A stretch of DNA of 64,000 nt from Paenibacillus foliorum (GTDB taxonomy: Bacteria > Bacillota > Bacilli > Paenibacillales > NBRC-103111), in assembly GCF_013141765.1 (NCBI RefSeq), contig NZ_WHOD01000005.1:44389-108388 (forward strand), given 5' to 3'. Numbering within the stretch: the first letter of the stretch is position 1; each line of letters opens with the position of its first letter. A model generated the notes under the pieces. The model was not told the DNA's origin. It was given only the letters and a program-made list of their open reading frames with translations, and did no database searches. Below are positions 27,438-36,472 of this stretch, in pieces. Both the position numbers and the translations under genes were made by a program.

Positions 27438-28520
27438 TTAAACCTTCAAAATCGTCCCTGCAATATGACGGACACCCCCGCCGTTCATTTGAATCGGATC
27501 ATCCTTGCTGTTGAAGTAGTAGGTGGCCAGAATCTCACCCTTACCCACTTCTGTGGCGCGAGGATAACCGAGATCCCGGTTGCCTCCATCATCACGCAGC
27601 ATAAGCTCAGGCCCCCACGTACGGCCGCCGTCCTCACTAATTTTCGCACGGATTCCATAGGCCGGAATGCGGTAGCCGTAGACAGCGAATATGCGCCCAT
27701 CCTCCAACAGCGTCAGATGCACCGTATCTCCATGCTCGTTGATGCGCGAGCGCAGCTGCCACGTCAAGCCGCCGTCCTCGGAAGCATACACTTCGCCCCA
27801 AGCCGCTTCCATCGAAGACTTGCATCGTACACCGACGATGATAGTTCCATCCTTCAGCATAATAGGCGAAGGGCAAATGACGCGATATTCGTTACTATCG
27901 GGCATGTAGGAGAGCAGTGTCCAACGGACACCACCGTCGAATGATCCGTATACAACCGGACGATCATAATTATTATGCTGCGGCTTAGCGGTCAGAAACA
28001 GCAGAATTACGCCGTCAGGACGGACCAAATAAGAGGATCTGCCCTGGAATCTTGGAATATTGCAAAAAGGCAGCAGAACAGCAGGCCCCCAGGTTAGTCC
28101 AGCATCCTTCGACAGCTTCACCCAAGCCTTCGCGTCAGGAGCACCGGAGTTCGGCGTCGTCCAGCAGCAGAGCAGCGTATTCGGATCGCTGAAATCGTGG
28201 GGCTCGATAGTTGGCTCTTTACCGAACTGAAGCTGTTCGTTTACCTCCAAATTGTCGGCTACGGTCTCTGCCACTCCCCAGGTCCGGCCTCCATCTGTCG
28301 ATCGTACTGCAGCAATCCGTCCGAAAAATTCCACACGGCGGTGCATCAAGTGCTTGGTATTTGTATAATCGCATGGCATATTCATAAAACCGACAAGGAT
28401 ATTGTTCTCTGAAATTTTCCACATTCCCGCGTTAAAAGGCCATGAGCTGAATTCATTATCGTTTCTATACAGCACTACATGTTCCATATCCTTAGGCGTT
28501 ATCCAATTTTGTCTATTCAT
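27438..28520 (-). CDS. BNR/sialidase-fold protein 2 of the glycan operon
   Basis: This 360-residue propeller protein has at least five Asp-box motifs (STDGGRTWG, SKDAGLTWGP, SFDGGVRWT, SEDGGLTWQ, SEDGGRTWGP). It has no signal peptide. It is more diverged from the BNR proteins at 22539 and 32180 than they are from each other, so it may have another specificity. It follows the permease genes by 61 bp and precedes the MGH1-like hydrolase. Family membership is clear but the substrate is not. Confidence 0.8.
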   Translation of the reverse strand: MNRQNWITPKDMEHVVLYRNDNEFSSWPFNAGMWKISENNILVGFMNMPCDYTNTKHLMHRRVEFFGRIAAVRSTDGGRTWGVAETVADNLEVNEQLQFGKEPTIEPHDFSDPNTLLCCWTTPNSGAPDAKAWVKLSKDAGLTWGPAVLLPFCNIPRFQGRSSYLVRPDGVILLFLTAKPQHNNYDRPVVYGSFDGGVRWTLLSYMPDSNEYRVICPSPIMLKDGTIIVGVRCKSSMEAAWGEVYASEDGGLTWQLRSRINEHGDTVHLTLLEDGRIFAVYGYRIPAYGIRAKISEDGGRTWGPELMLRDDGGNRDLGYPRATEVGKGEILATYYFNSKDDPIQMNGGGVRHIAGTILKV

Positions 28521-28581
28521 TCGTCTCTCTCCTTATTATTTATAATGTTTTTCCCGTTGTTTGAATATTTCTCATAAAACC

Positions 28582-29457
28582 TTACCCCTTTAACGAGCCT
28601 AGGAGCATCCCTTTGGTAAAATATTTTTGGGCAAACGGATACACGAACAATATAGGGAAAATCGCTAAAAAAATCGTGGCCGCCTCAATATTATCAGGTA
28701 ATATTTGGTGTCCGTTAACCGTTAAATTTTCAAATGAGGTGCCCCCATCAGGCTTGATAATCAATCTGTACAAAATCAACTGAATCGGATGCAGTGTACG
28801 ATCCTGCAAATAAATCAACGGTATCATAAAAGCGTTCCATATATGTACGGCATAAAATACTCCGATAGTCGCTAGAACCGGCGTAGAAAGCGGAAAGAAT
28901 ATCCGTGTCAGCATCTGAAGCTCATTAGCTCCATCGATAAAGGCTGATTCCTCCAATTCACCGGGAATGGCATCCAGAAACGAGCGGGTAATAATTAATA
29001 AAAATGTGCTGATGGCCCCGGGCAAAATCATAATCCATCTGGAGTTGACCAAACCTAGCGTGTTATTTACAAGATAGCTCGGAATTAAGCCTGCTTCGAA
29101 AATCCAGGTAAACAGAAAAAGCAGCATAATGAAGTATCGGCCCTTCAGCCTTTTGCGAGATAAAGCGTAAGCGGTGACGAACGTCAGCAGCACTGCCACC
29201 AACGTTCCTGATACCGTATAAAAGATCGAATTGAACAAACCCAGGGTAATGCCTAATCTCGAGTTGCCGAGAACATACTTGTAGGTCTCTACATTGAACC
29301 CGATTGGCCAAAAATAAACTTTGCCTGTTATAACCGCCAGTCCATCGCTTACCGATACCGCCAATATGTTCAAGAAGGGATACACGCAAATGATCGCCAG
29401 CAAAATCAGCAAACTATTATTCGTTGCTTCAAACATATCAATTTTTCGTTTCCGCAA
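28582..29457 (-). CDS. Carbohydrate ABC transporter permease (LplC/YtcP type)
   Basis: This 291-residue permease has six hydrophobic segments and the EAA loop ELEESAFIDGANELQMLTRI (about 178-197) that contacts the ATPase. The opening VYPFLNILAVSVSDGLAVIT and the C-terminal QKYFTKGMLLGSLKG are typical of LplC/YtcP permeases that pair with LplB. It lies 12 bp downstream of its partner gene. The transporter probably imports an oligosaccharide processed by the BNR and MGH1-like enzymes. Confidence 0.92.
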   Translation of the reverse strand: MRKRKIDMFEATNNSLLILLAIICVYPFLNILAVSVSDGLAVITGKVYFWPIGFNVETYKYVLGNSRLGITLGLFNSIFYTVSGTLVAVLLTFVTAYALSRKRLKGRYFIMLLFLFTWIFEAGLIPSYLVNNTLGLVNSRWIMILPGAISTFLLIITRSFLDAIPGELEESAFIDGANELQMLTRIFFPLSTPVLATIGVFYAVHIWNAFMIPLIYLQDRTLHPIQLILYRLIIKPDGGTSFENLTVNGHQILPDNIEAATIFLAIFPILFVYPFAQKYFTKGMLLGSLKG

Positions 29458-29469
29458 AGATGTACCCTC

Positions 29470-30423
29470 CTAAAACAATCTCGATTCGGAATATTTTTTG
29501 GAAATTTTATTCGCGCTTACGACGAGCAGCATCGCCACAATGGACTGGAACAGGCCCACCGCCGCTCCGAAGCTGTAATTCGGAAAGCCCTGTGATGCGA
29601 AGGCTTGTCGGTAAACGAAGCTTTGAATTACATCGGCCGTTTCATAGACACTCGGATTGTACATCAGCAGCACCTTATCCAGATCAACCGACAGGAAGGA
29701 ACCGATATTAAGGATAAACATGGTTACGATAATATTCGACAGCGATGGAAGTGTGATAAAAAACATTTTTTGCCACCGCGTTGCCCCATCGATCTCCGCT
29801 GCCTCGTATTGATGGGGATCAATGCCCGCGATAGCCGCCAAATAAATAATCGATCCGTAGCCGAATGAATGCCATACGTTCAAGCTGACATATAAGCTCC
29901 GAAACCAACCCGCTTCCGCCATAAAAAACACTGGCTCTATCCCTATCCCATCCAACAGCCGATTTACGAGACCTGTCTGTGGAGACAAAAACGTATACAC
30001 AATACTGACAGTAACGGCCGAGGAAATGAAATAAGGAAAAAAGCTGAGCGACTGTGTGAACCGTTTGACCATCGCGCTGCGTACCTCATTTAGAAATAAT
30101 GCAAAAATAATAGGAACAGGGAATCCGAAAACAAGGTTGTATATGGCTAACAACAGTGTGTTTTTCAGCAGCACCAAGAAATAAGGGTCCTGGATAAACA
30201 CCTTGAAATTTTCCAGTCCAACCCAAGAGCTTCCCCTAATCCCCTGAAACGTGTTGTAGTCCTGGAACGCAATAACCAGCCCAAACAGCGGTGCCAGCTT
30301 AAAGATAAGAAGATGCAGCAAGCCCGGCAGCAGCAGCAGATAAAGTAGCTTGGTATTCCACAGCTGCCTGAACCGGCGCTGACGAGCTGTATAAACAACA
30401 GTTTGGGTTCGTTTAATCTCCAT
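29470..30423 (-). CDS. Carbohydrate ABC transporter permease (LplB type)
   Basis: This 317-residue permease has six membrane spans and the EAA motif YEAAEIDGATRWQKMFFITL (about 211-230). The N-terminal LLPGLLHLLIFKLAPLFGLV and VIAFQDYNTFQGIRGSSWVG are hallmarks of LplB/UgpA-like permeases. It lies between the first binding lipoprotein and the LplC-type permease, in one operon with both. A possible cre box sits just upstream. Confidence 0.92.
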   Translation of the reverse strand: MEIKRTQTVVYTARQRRFRQLWNTKLLYLLLLPGLLHLLIFKLAPLFGLVIAFQDYNTFQGIRGSSWVGLENFKVFIQDPYFLVLLKNTLLLAIYNLVFGFPVPIIFALFLNEVRSAMVKRFTQSLSFFPYFISSAVTVSIVYTFLSPQTGLVNRLLDGIGIEPVFFMAEAGWFRSLYVSLNVWHSFGYGSIIYLAAIAGIDPHQYEAAEIDGATRWQKMFFITLPSLSNIIVTMFILNIGSFLSVDLDKVLLMYNPSVYETADVIQSFVYRQAFASQGFPNYSFGAAVGLFQSIVAMLLVVSANKISKKYSESRLF

Positions 30424-30460
30424 AGGAATTACCTCTTATTGTTATAATTTTCCAAAAATA

Positions 30461-30475
30461 TAAGAGCGTTTTCAT
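30461..30475 (-). promoter_or_regulatory. Possible cre (CcpA) site between the binding protein and permease genes
   Basis: On the minus strand ATGAAAACGCTCTTA matches the cre consensus WTGNAARCGNWWWCA at 13 of 15 positions. It is 38 bp upstream of the permease start. Two mismatches make it tentative. Confidence 0.4.
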
Positions 30476-30490
30476 CTTCTGATGAACCTA

Positions 30491-32086
30491 TTATTTCTTT
30501 ATCATAGTGTCATAAGCTTTTTGGTCGATTTCTACAATTTTTGAATAGCCGAGGGTATCCATTTCTTTCAAGAATGCATCCCATTCTGCGATAGGCCGTT
30601 TTCCGGTTACAAATTTAACCAGATTGGCTTTTAACGCTTCATTCACTTTGGCCACCAGATTGCTTCTCTCTTTCAATTCATCGGTGGAATATTTGATGAT
30701 CGGGAACGATTCAGCATATTTATTGAAATAGTCGTTAGCGTAGGATTTCGTCAAGCTGTGATTAAATTCATAGAAGGCTTCATTATTGACCGGAATCGGG
30801 AACGTCAGTCGATCCTGGAAGAAGGTCCACGCCGGAGTACCAAGCGGTTTGGTCGATTCTTCCTCGAATTTGATCGTAAATTCATTTTTCCCGTTCGGAT
30901 TTTTCTTGAACGTCGTACCTTCTACACCCCATCCTACCAACGTTTGTCCCTTGTCAGAATATAGATAATCCAGGAATTTAATAATGCCAGGAGCCTTATC
31001 GGCAGATTTGGCGTTAATGACGAAGGCACGGTCAACGCGGTATTCGGGAACCGTAGGGAACTTAGACTGTCCACCTGCATCGTTAAGGAACGGCGGCATC
31101 ACCTTCATTGAGAAATTGGGATCGGTTTTGGCTCCGCCATTTATCAAAAACCAAGACGGTCGGGTGTAAAAGTCGTGGCCGATTGCGACATTGCCGTTGA
31201 GCACTTTAGTCTGCCATGCTTCCTCCATGGACAGACCGCTGACCCATTCCGGATCAATCAATTTATCTTTGTATATTTCGATGTACCAATCTATCATTTT
31301 CTTGAAGCCAGCCGCTTTAAGATCGTAACCTTGCCCTCCGTTGTAAACACCATGGACCTTGCCTTGACCGTCAATCAAATCGTTAGCACCGAAAGCAGAC
31401 TGAAATTTCACGAAATCTTCGCGGCCGCCGAACGGATAAAAATTTTTATTGTCTTTGTACGTATCTTTCAATTTGCGAAGTACTTCGGTAAACTCCTGAA
31501 TTGTTTTCGGATCCGTAGTAATTCCCGCTTTTTTGAACATATCGTCACGATAAAAGGTAGTGTTGGAGATTTTTGGATATTGGGGAATAATTGCATACAT
31601 TTTGCCATTGCTGCTTGTAACGAGCTTCGCATAATCAGGATGTGCATCCAAGAATTTTTTGATGTTAGGGCCATATTGATCGATCAGCGGGCGCAGATCC
31701 ACAAATGCTCCTTTGGAGCCGTAAACTTCGGCTTGGCTGAGCTGCATAATACCCGCATCGGAAAAATCTCCCGACCCCACTTTAAGATCAATGTTTTTAT
31801 AATAGGGGTCACCATCTCCGCCATTTATAAATTCAATATTGGCACCCGTTTCCTTTAACAATACCGGAATATGGTTCATATCCTTCATCCAATTCACGAA
31901 TTTTCCAGGAAGCGTGTATGTAAATTTAGCCTGTGCCACTTGATCCACTGCTGGTTTGCTGGAATCCTTCGTATCTGCCGGCTTATTAACGTCCGAGCTG
32001 CAGCCCGTAACACTTATCAAAGCCCCAGTTATCGCAATATACATGATCTTATGAGAACCGCTTTTCCAATTGTTATTCAAACGCAT
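30491..32086 (-). CDS. ABC-transporter sugar-binding lipoprotein (LplA-type), first copy
   Basis: This 531-residue extracellular solute-binding protein has a lipobox in ISVTGCSS and a polar linker (NKPADTKDSSKPAVDQ). The body has LPGKFVNWMKDMNHIPVLLK and FVDLRPLIDQYGPNIKKFLD, typical of LplA binding proteins with C-terminal SKPLGTPAWTFFQDR-like segments. It is directly followed by its permease pair, so it is the likely primary binder, with the other lipoprotein as an alternative. It follows a BNR gene by 93 bp, a gap with a possible cre box, which suggests an internal promoter or control point. Confidence 0.9.
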   Translation of the reverse strand: MRLNNNWKSGSHKIMYIAITGALISVTGCSSDVNKPADTKDSSKPAVDQVAQAKFTYTLPGKFVNWMKDMNHIPVLLKETGANIEFINGGDGDPYYKNIDLKVGSGDFSDAGIMQLSQAEVYGSKGAFVDLRPLIDQYGPNIKKFLDAHPDYAKLVTSSNGKMYAIIPQYPKISNTTFYRDDMFKKAGITTDPKTIQEFTEVLRKLKDTYKDNKNFYPFGGREDFVKFQSAFGANDLIDGQGKVHGVYNGGQGYDLKAAGFKKMIDWYIEIYKDKLIDPEWVSGLSMEEAWQTKVLNGNVAIGHDFYTRPSWFLINGGAKTDPNFSMKVMPPFLNDAGGQSKFPTVPEYRVDRAFVINAKSADKAPGIIKFLDYLYSDKGQTLVGWGVEGTTFKKNPNGKNEFTIKFEEESTKPLGTPAWTFFQDRLTFPIPVNNEAFYEFNHSLTKSYANDYFNKYAESFPIIKYSTDELKERSNLVAKVNEALKANLVKFVTGKRPIAEWDAFLKEMDTLGYSKIVEIDQKAYDTMIKK

Positions 32087-32148
32087 TTGTGTATTCCCCC
32101 TCCAATATTTTCAAATTTACTAACATTATCGTGACATGCCGCACGAAC

Positions 32149-32163
32149 AGGAAACGCTTTCAT
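32149..32163 (-). promoter_or_regulatory. Possible cre (CcpA) site upstream of the first binding lipoprotein
   Basis: On the minus strand ATGAAAGCGTTTCCT matches WTGNAARCGNWWWCA at 13 of 15 positions and lies 63 bp upstream of the lipoprotein start. Carbon catabolite control of this segment is likely but not shown. Confidence 0.5.
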
Positions 32164-32179
32164 TTCTGAAAAAAATACG

Positions 32180-33337
32180 TTATATATCCGTTCCTTTAAC
32201 CCATGCTTCCGTAAAAACCACATGCTTTATACCCTCACGTCCACCATAAGCGAAAGCAGCGTGTAGTAACCCATCGTTGGTTTGTAAAATCCATGGATAC
32301 TCATATTTGCGATTCAATGATTCATTGTGTTCTCCACTGAACCCATCACCCGTTTCTATAATTCGTCGGTAAGGCCATGTTAGTCCTTCATCTTCAGAGA
32401 GTGCTACCGTGACAGGATATCTGACTTTGGGCCAGACCGTGAGATGCGGATCATCATTTGCGCTTGCATGATTGTAAATAACGGCTAATCGATTGCTCTG
32501 TAGACGAACAGCTCGAATGGAAGCATTATTGTTCGGTAATACGGTGCGTTCGGGCTCGGTCCATGTGCAGCCGAAATCGGAGGATTTGCTAATGTAAATC
32601 CGATCGGCTGCCCGGCTTCGGTACAAGGCCAGCATGTTGGCACCCTCCCCTGATACCAGCGAAGCGTGAACACGGCCTCGGCTGTTAGGCACCGGTATTT
32701 CCTCCCATGTCTTTCCTTGGTCCATGGAGCGTTGAATGACACTGTAATCACTGCCATATTCGGTTTCACCGTCTGCACGGCTGTACCACATGGGGAATAG
32801 CCAGCTTCCATCTTTGGCAACATGAATGGGAGCCCTACAAAATGAGCCTTCGGATTCAAACATTGTCCTAGCCGGTCCCCAAGTCCAGCCCCCGTCCAAC
32901 GATTCGCGGCAGCGGATAACTGCTGTTTCCTGGCGCGTAAAAGTCCGATTCGGGTACAGCTTCTTGAACTCTTCACGACTCATCGAAGCTGCCTCTTGTG
33001 CCGTATACATGAGCAGCAGCTTGCCATCGGGCACCAAGAACAGCACCGGATTTTGCTCCGATTTCGTATCATCATCGGATACTTTAACCGGTTCGCTCCA
33101 TTGAATTTCTCCTGCTTTCAGCCTGGACATGACGATTTCTATGTCGCTTCGTCCTTCCTCCGTATGCCCGGCGAACCATACCGCAAGCAGATCCCCATTA
33201 CCGAGTTCCGCCATGCTGGGCGCATGATTGACACGGTAGGCTGTAGGAATGTAAGCCTCAGCCCCGCCGTTATAACGGGATCGGAGTGTGCCGTCTTTGT
33301 CCACCCCTTGATTCACAAGCATCATTCTCATTGTCAC
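32180..33337 (-). CDS. BNR/sialidase-fold protein 1 of the glycan operon
   Basis: This 385-residue BNR-type protein has Asp boxes SLDGGWTWGP, SMDQGKTWEE, SSDFGCTWTE and SEDEGLTWPY. It resembles the copy at 22539. It has no signal peptide. The start is GTG at 33337, five or six bases after GGAGGAG. It sits 22 bp after the NanA/DapA-like lyase gene, so the two are probably translated from one message. Sialidase activity would fit the lyase if the substrate is sialic acid, but other acidic sugars are possible. Confidence 0.82.
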   Translation of the reverse strand: MTMRMMLVNQGVDKDGTLRSRYNGGAEAYIPTAYRVNHAPSMAELGNGDLLAVWFAGHTEEGRSDIEIVMSRLKAGEIQWSEPVKVSDDDTKSEQNPVLFLVPDGKLLLMYTAQEAASMSREEFKKLYPNRTFTRQETAVIRCRESLDGGWTWGPARTMFESEGSFCRAPIHVAKDGSWLFPMWYSRADGETEYGSDYSVIQRSMDQGKTWEEIPVPNSRGRVHASLVSGEGANMLALYRSRAADRIYISKSSDFGCTWTEPERTVLPNNNASIRAVRLQSNRLAVIYNHASANDDPHLTVWPKVRYPVTVALSEDEGLTWPYRRIIETGDGFSGEHNESLNRKYEYPWILQTNDGLLHAAFAYGGREGIKHVVFTEAWVKGTDI

Positions 33338-33359
33338 GAGTGCTCCTCCTCATTTGTAT

Positions 33360-34289
33360 TTAAGTTACCTTCTTTAATGGAATGGTTGCAGCATCAGGAA
33401 ACAGTAATCCTTGCTTTTGGTAGCTATCCATTAAATGAGTAAGCTCAACTTGCTTCTCCGCGGTTAACGGACTAACCGGTAAGCGGCAAGGACCCGCAGG
33501 AAGTCCCGCCCAATTCATTGCCTCCTTTAAAACCGAAGGTAATGTACCCCATTGAAATGCACTGCGGATTTCTCTCAATCCCCGCTGCATAGCTTCCGCT
33601 TCCTCAAACTTCCCTTGCTTCCAAAGATCATATATCGCTACGACCAATTCCGGAAAAAGATTTGCTGTAGCTGCAATTGCGCCTTTCCCGCCCGACATAA
33701 GTGTAGATAGAATTAACGAATCCGTGCCGGCCAGTACGGAGAAACCTTCATCGCTCTCCATTAAATAGTTCAAAATAGTATCAAAGCTGCCGCTGCTATC
33801 TTTGATACCTACAATGTTAGGGATCCGTGCCAGCTCGCCAACCGTTTTTGGATGCAGCGCATTGCCCGTTCGTCCTGGAATGTTATACAAAAGAATCGGA
33901 AGAGAAGTTTCATTTGCCAATGCCCTGTAATAATCAGCCAGTTCCTTCTGACTGAAAGCAAGGAAATATGGAGTTATAACAGACAATGCATCTACACCTA
34001 TGCTTTCCATCTCGCGGGCAAGGCGAATCGTCTCCGCTGTGCTGATGCAGCCTGCACCTACATAAACGGGAATTTGCCCCCTTGTCTCTTCCACGATTAT
34101 GGTCGCGATTCTCTTCTTTTCTTCAAAGTTTAACGAAAAGAACTCGCCATTTGTACCTAAACAAAATAATCCGTGAACACCCGCTTTGATGAAGCGCTTA
34201 ACAAGCATGCGCAAAGCTTCTTCGTTGATTTCCTGTTGTTCATTAAACGGCGTAATCATCGCCGGTATAATGCCTTCGGCTTTAAACAT
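33360..34289 (-). CDS. DapA/NanA-superfamily aldolase (N-acetylneuraminate lyase or 2-keto-3-deoxy-sugar-acid aldolase)
   Basis: This 309-residue TIM-barrel class I aldolase has the GTNGEF motif, the catalytic Tyr in LLYNIPGRTG and the Schiff-base Lys in IVGIKDSSGS. The start is placed at ATG 34289, nine bases after GGAGGTG; a longer frame would start inside that site. In the operon it is the first gene, just after the GntR operator at 34333. Family members cleave sialic acid (NanA), KDG or dihydrodipicolinate. The company of BNR proteins supports a catabolic sugar-acid role, but nanE, nanK and nagA are absent here. Confidence 0.85.
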   Translation of the reverse strand: MFKAEGIIPAMITPFNEQQEINEEALRMLVKRFIKAGVHGLFCLGTNGEFFSLNFEEKKRIATIIVEETRGQIPVYVGAGCISTAETIRLAREMESIGVDALSVITPYFLAFSQKELADYYRALANETSLPILLYNIPGRTGNALHPKTVGELARIPNIVGIKDSSGSFDTILNYLMESDEGFSVLAGTDSLILSTLMSGGKGAIAATANLFPELVVAIYDLWKQGKFEEAEAMQRGLREIRSAFQWGTLPSVLKEAMNWAGLPAGPCRLPVSPLTAEKQVELTHLMDSYQKQGLLFPDAATIPLKKVT

Positions 34290-34332
34290 CCAGCTGTTCA
34301 CCTCCATTTTATATCGAATCGTTCATTGTTCC

Positions 34333-34354
34333 ATGTTGTATGTTGTATACATCA
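34333..34354 (-). promoter_or_regulatory. GntR operator in front of the glycan operon
   Basis: On the minus strand this 22-bp site begins TGATGTATACAACATA and matches the site at 35165-35186 at 21 of 22 positions, in opposite orientation. The core TGTATACA is a palindrome. It lies 44 bp upstream of the aldolase start. Confidence 0.65.
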
Positions 34355-34453
34355 TTTAGTAAAAAAAAACTATTTCTGTGGCTAAAATAGCTTTCCTTCC
34401 TGCCCGTTTCGGACTTTAAACCGTACACCCCTCATAAAGTCAAAAATTTGGCA

Positions 34454-35140
34454 TTAGATCGTCCCACCATTTTCCCGTATCCCTCTTAAGAGTCTCTCTT
34501 TAGAGTCTTCCAAATGCAACTTTATAACCTGCTTCATATCACTGGTTTGTCCGCCTTTTAGCGCGTCTACAATCTGTTGGTGCTGATCTTGTGCTACTTT
34601 GACCATTTCATCGGTAACAATAGATGATTTCATTGTGATATACCGATAATTCATCGTTCTTAAGTAAATATCAATATTGTTTTTATTTTGTCCAAGCTCC
34701 ATAAATTCCAAATGAAACTCCAGATTAAAATCAGCCTTCAGATAATCGTCTATACGATTGGATTCAACCTTTTCGGCGGATAATCTTAAAATTTCCTCCA
34801 TTCTAGAAAGCCTATACTTGAGAGTATCCTTATTAACATCATTAAGTTTCTCGACTACCCAAAATTCCAGCATAAGCCGCGTATCCATAATATTCAATAC
34901 ATCCTGATCATTTATTGCGACGACGAATGTACCGACCTTGGAAATCGTTTTAACTAAACCTTCCATTTCAAGGCGATTTAATGCATCCCTCACTGGGGTT
35001 CGGCTCACACCTAACTGGTCAGATAACTCCGGAATAGAAAGCTTATGGTTGGGATCAAATTTTCGGCGTATAATGCGTTCTTTTAAAAGTGTATAGGTCT
35101 TATCCCACAAATTGGATGTATCAATTTTCGGTAAACTCAT
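34454..35140 (-). CDS. GntR/FadR-type (FCD) transcriptional regulator
   Basis: This 228-residue regulator has an N-terminal winged helix (about 8-75: DKTYTLLKERIIRRKFDPNH, then LSDQLGVSRTPVRDALNRLE) and an all-helical FCD ligand domain (MDTRLMLEFWVVEKL, later HHQQIVDALKGGQ). The start is placed at ATG 35140 after AAAGGTGG; the longer frame to 35215 runs through the operator. FCD regulators sense sugar acids and similar metabolites. The near-identical sites in front of this gene and of the aldolase operon suggest autoregulation and control of the operon, with the sugar acid as likely inducer. Confidence 0.88.
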   Translation of the reverse strand: MSLPKIDTSNLWDKTYTLLKERIIRRKFDPNHKLSIPELSDQLGVSRTPVRDALNRLEMEGLVKTISKVGTFVVAINDQDVLNIMDTRLMLEFWVVEKLNDVNKDTLKYRLSRMEEILRLSAEKVESNRIDDYLKADFNLEFHLEFMELGQNKNNIDIYLRTMNYRYITMKSSIVTDEMVKVAQDQHQQIVDALKGGQTSDMKQVIKLHLEDSKERLLRGIRENGGTI

Positions 35141-35164
35141 TGGCTTGCCACCTTTATTTCGCTT

Positions 35165-35186
35165 TGATGTATACAACATATAACAT
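35165..35186 (+). promoter_or_regulatory. GntR operator in front of the regulator gene
   Basis: TGATGTATACAACATA is followed by a conserved tail. It is nearly identical to the minus-strand site at 34333-34354, and lies 24 bp upstream of the gntR start, inside the longer annotated frame. Confidence 0.65.
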
Positions 35187-35337
35187 ATATTAGACGGTAT
35201 ATATTTATAAGTCAATGACTTTATGGAAAAAATCGGGACAAAAAAAGTAGCAACTCGCCTCTATGTCTAATCACAGAGACCTTCGTAAGGTTCGGAAAAG
35301 AAGGTCTGATTTCTGTGCCTACTATTGTATCCCTTCG

Positions 35338-36138
35338 TTACTTACGTTTCGACTCTAAGCGAATTTTGACTTCTTTATAGGAAGGATACGACAGGATGCT
35401 AGGAACTTGAATGAGAATGATCCGTGAATCCGCCTGTTTACTGGACTGTATATGCAAGGTTTGCGTCTTTTCCGCTTCACAGACTGTGAACTCGTTGGCG
35501 CTTACTTGATGCGCATCGATCCCAAATTTCCAAGTGGACTCACCCTCTACGGCAAGCCCTGCAATAGAATATCCTTCGGGAATTACATGCTCAAACGATT
35601 GCCCCGCAGGAAGTATAAGATCCCACATTTGGGCGTCAGCTACCATTCGAACCGGGGAGCCTGTACCTAGAATCGTTTTGATTCTCGCCTTGTTTCGGAT
35701 TTGAACAGGAAAATCCCGATCTTCATAATCCGTATAAGTTGGCATCGCATAGTTCGCCTCACCCATAAAGGGTTCGAACCAGATTTGAAACCCGGAGGTT
35801 TCTTTCCCGTACTTTTCGGCATGCTGAACCCCAGTGCCCGTTTGCATGAGTTGCAGACCACCCACTTGGATCGATCGCTCATTCCCAAGCGTATCCCGAT
35901 GATGAACGGTGCCCGCTAACAAATAGGACAAGATCTCAAATCCACGATGGGGGTGCATAGGGAGATTCGCCTCTTCGTTTGTGCGAAACCACGCCCAGTA
36001 AAACAACGTTCCTACGCGATCAACGGCTGACCCTTCCCCGGGAAACCCGATTGGTTTTTGCTCCTTAATCTTACCTTCATCGAATTGTCCTGAAGCTTGT
36101 TTATCAACCGAATAATTCCGAATTGTCACCACAATCAT
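35338..36138 (-). CDS. Pirin family protein
   Basis: This 266-residue bicupin has the pirin metal site HPHRGFE (about 62-68), HHRD in the second strand and the QHAEKYG stretch that carries further ligands. The C-terminal cupin is complete (AGQSFEHVIPEGYSIAGLAV). Members are iron-dependent quercetinases or regulators; neither is proven here. The gene is alone on the minus strand between the GntR gene and a repeat-bordered transporter gene. ATG 36138 has an alternative ATC/ATT region but no better start, and the ribosome site GGAAGGAT precedes it. Confidence 0.87.
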   Translation of the reverse strand: MIVVTIRNYSVDKQASGQFDEGKIKEQKPIGFPGEGSAVDRVGTLFYWAWFRTNEEANLPMHPHRGFEILSYLLAGTVHHRDTLGNERSIQVGGLQLMQTGTGVQHAEKYGKETSGFQIWFEPFMGEANYAMPTYTDYEDRDFPVQIRNKARIKTILGTGSPVRMVADAQMWDLILPAGQSFEHVIPEGYSIAGLAVEGESTWKFGIDAHQVSANEFTVCEAEKTQTLHIQSSKQADSRIILIQVPSILSYPSYKEVKIRLESKRK

Positions 36139-36364
36139 CCTTCCTCCAAAATCTTCTAAATCCTTCTAAAAAGTTGCCAGTGTCTTTTGTCGCTTGGTAA
36201 CATTATCACAGGACAACGACACACATTCCCTCAATCTATGGACACTTTATCAAATTATAATTAAACTTACAATGTAATCTCTTTAAATATGGGCCGATAA
36301 CTACGCTTGTATAATCATTGGTTAAGCTTAAGGTATACGGTTGGATGCAAAAAACTGAACGTAG

Positions 36365-36445
36365 GAGATTTGGACATGTCGGCAGCCTCGGCGTGGTGTT
36401 TATGGAGCTATAGTGTCCCGTTAACGTAAAAAAGCTGATCGGCAA
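36365..36445. repeat. Cassette-boundary repeat at the 3' side of the EamA gene
   Basis: GTCGGCAGCCTCGGCG (about 36378-36393) is a half-hairpin, then GAGCTATAGTGTCCCGTTAAC (36408-36428) is the right half. The EamA gene stop is at 36473. Confidence 0.5.
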
Positions 36446-36472
36446 ATAACGCTGATCAACTTTTTTCGATGC

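Noticed and set aside
31175..31858. 227-codon plus-strand frame opposite the first binding lipoprotein
   Set aside because: Shadow of the lipoprotein gene with no motifs or start signals.
35141..35215. Longer GntR start at 35215
   Set aside because: It would put the operator inside the coding region and lacks a ribosome site; ATG 35140 follows AAAGGTGG.
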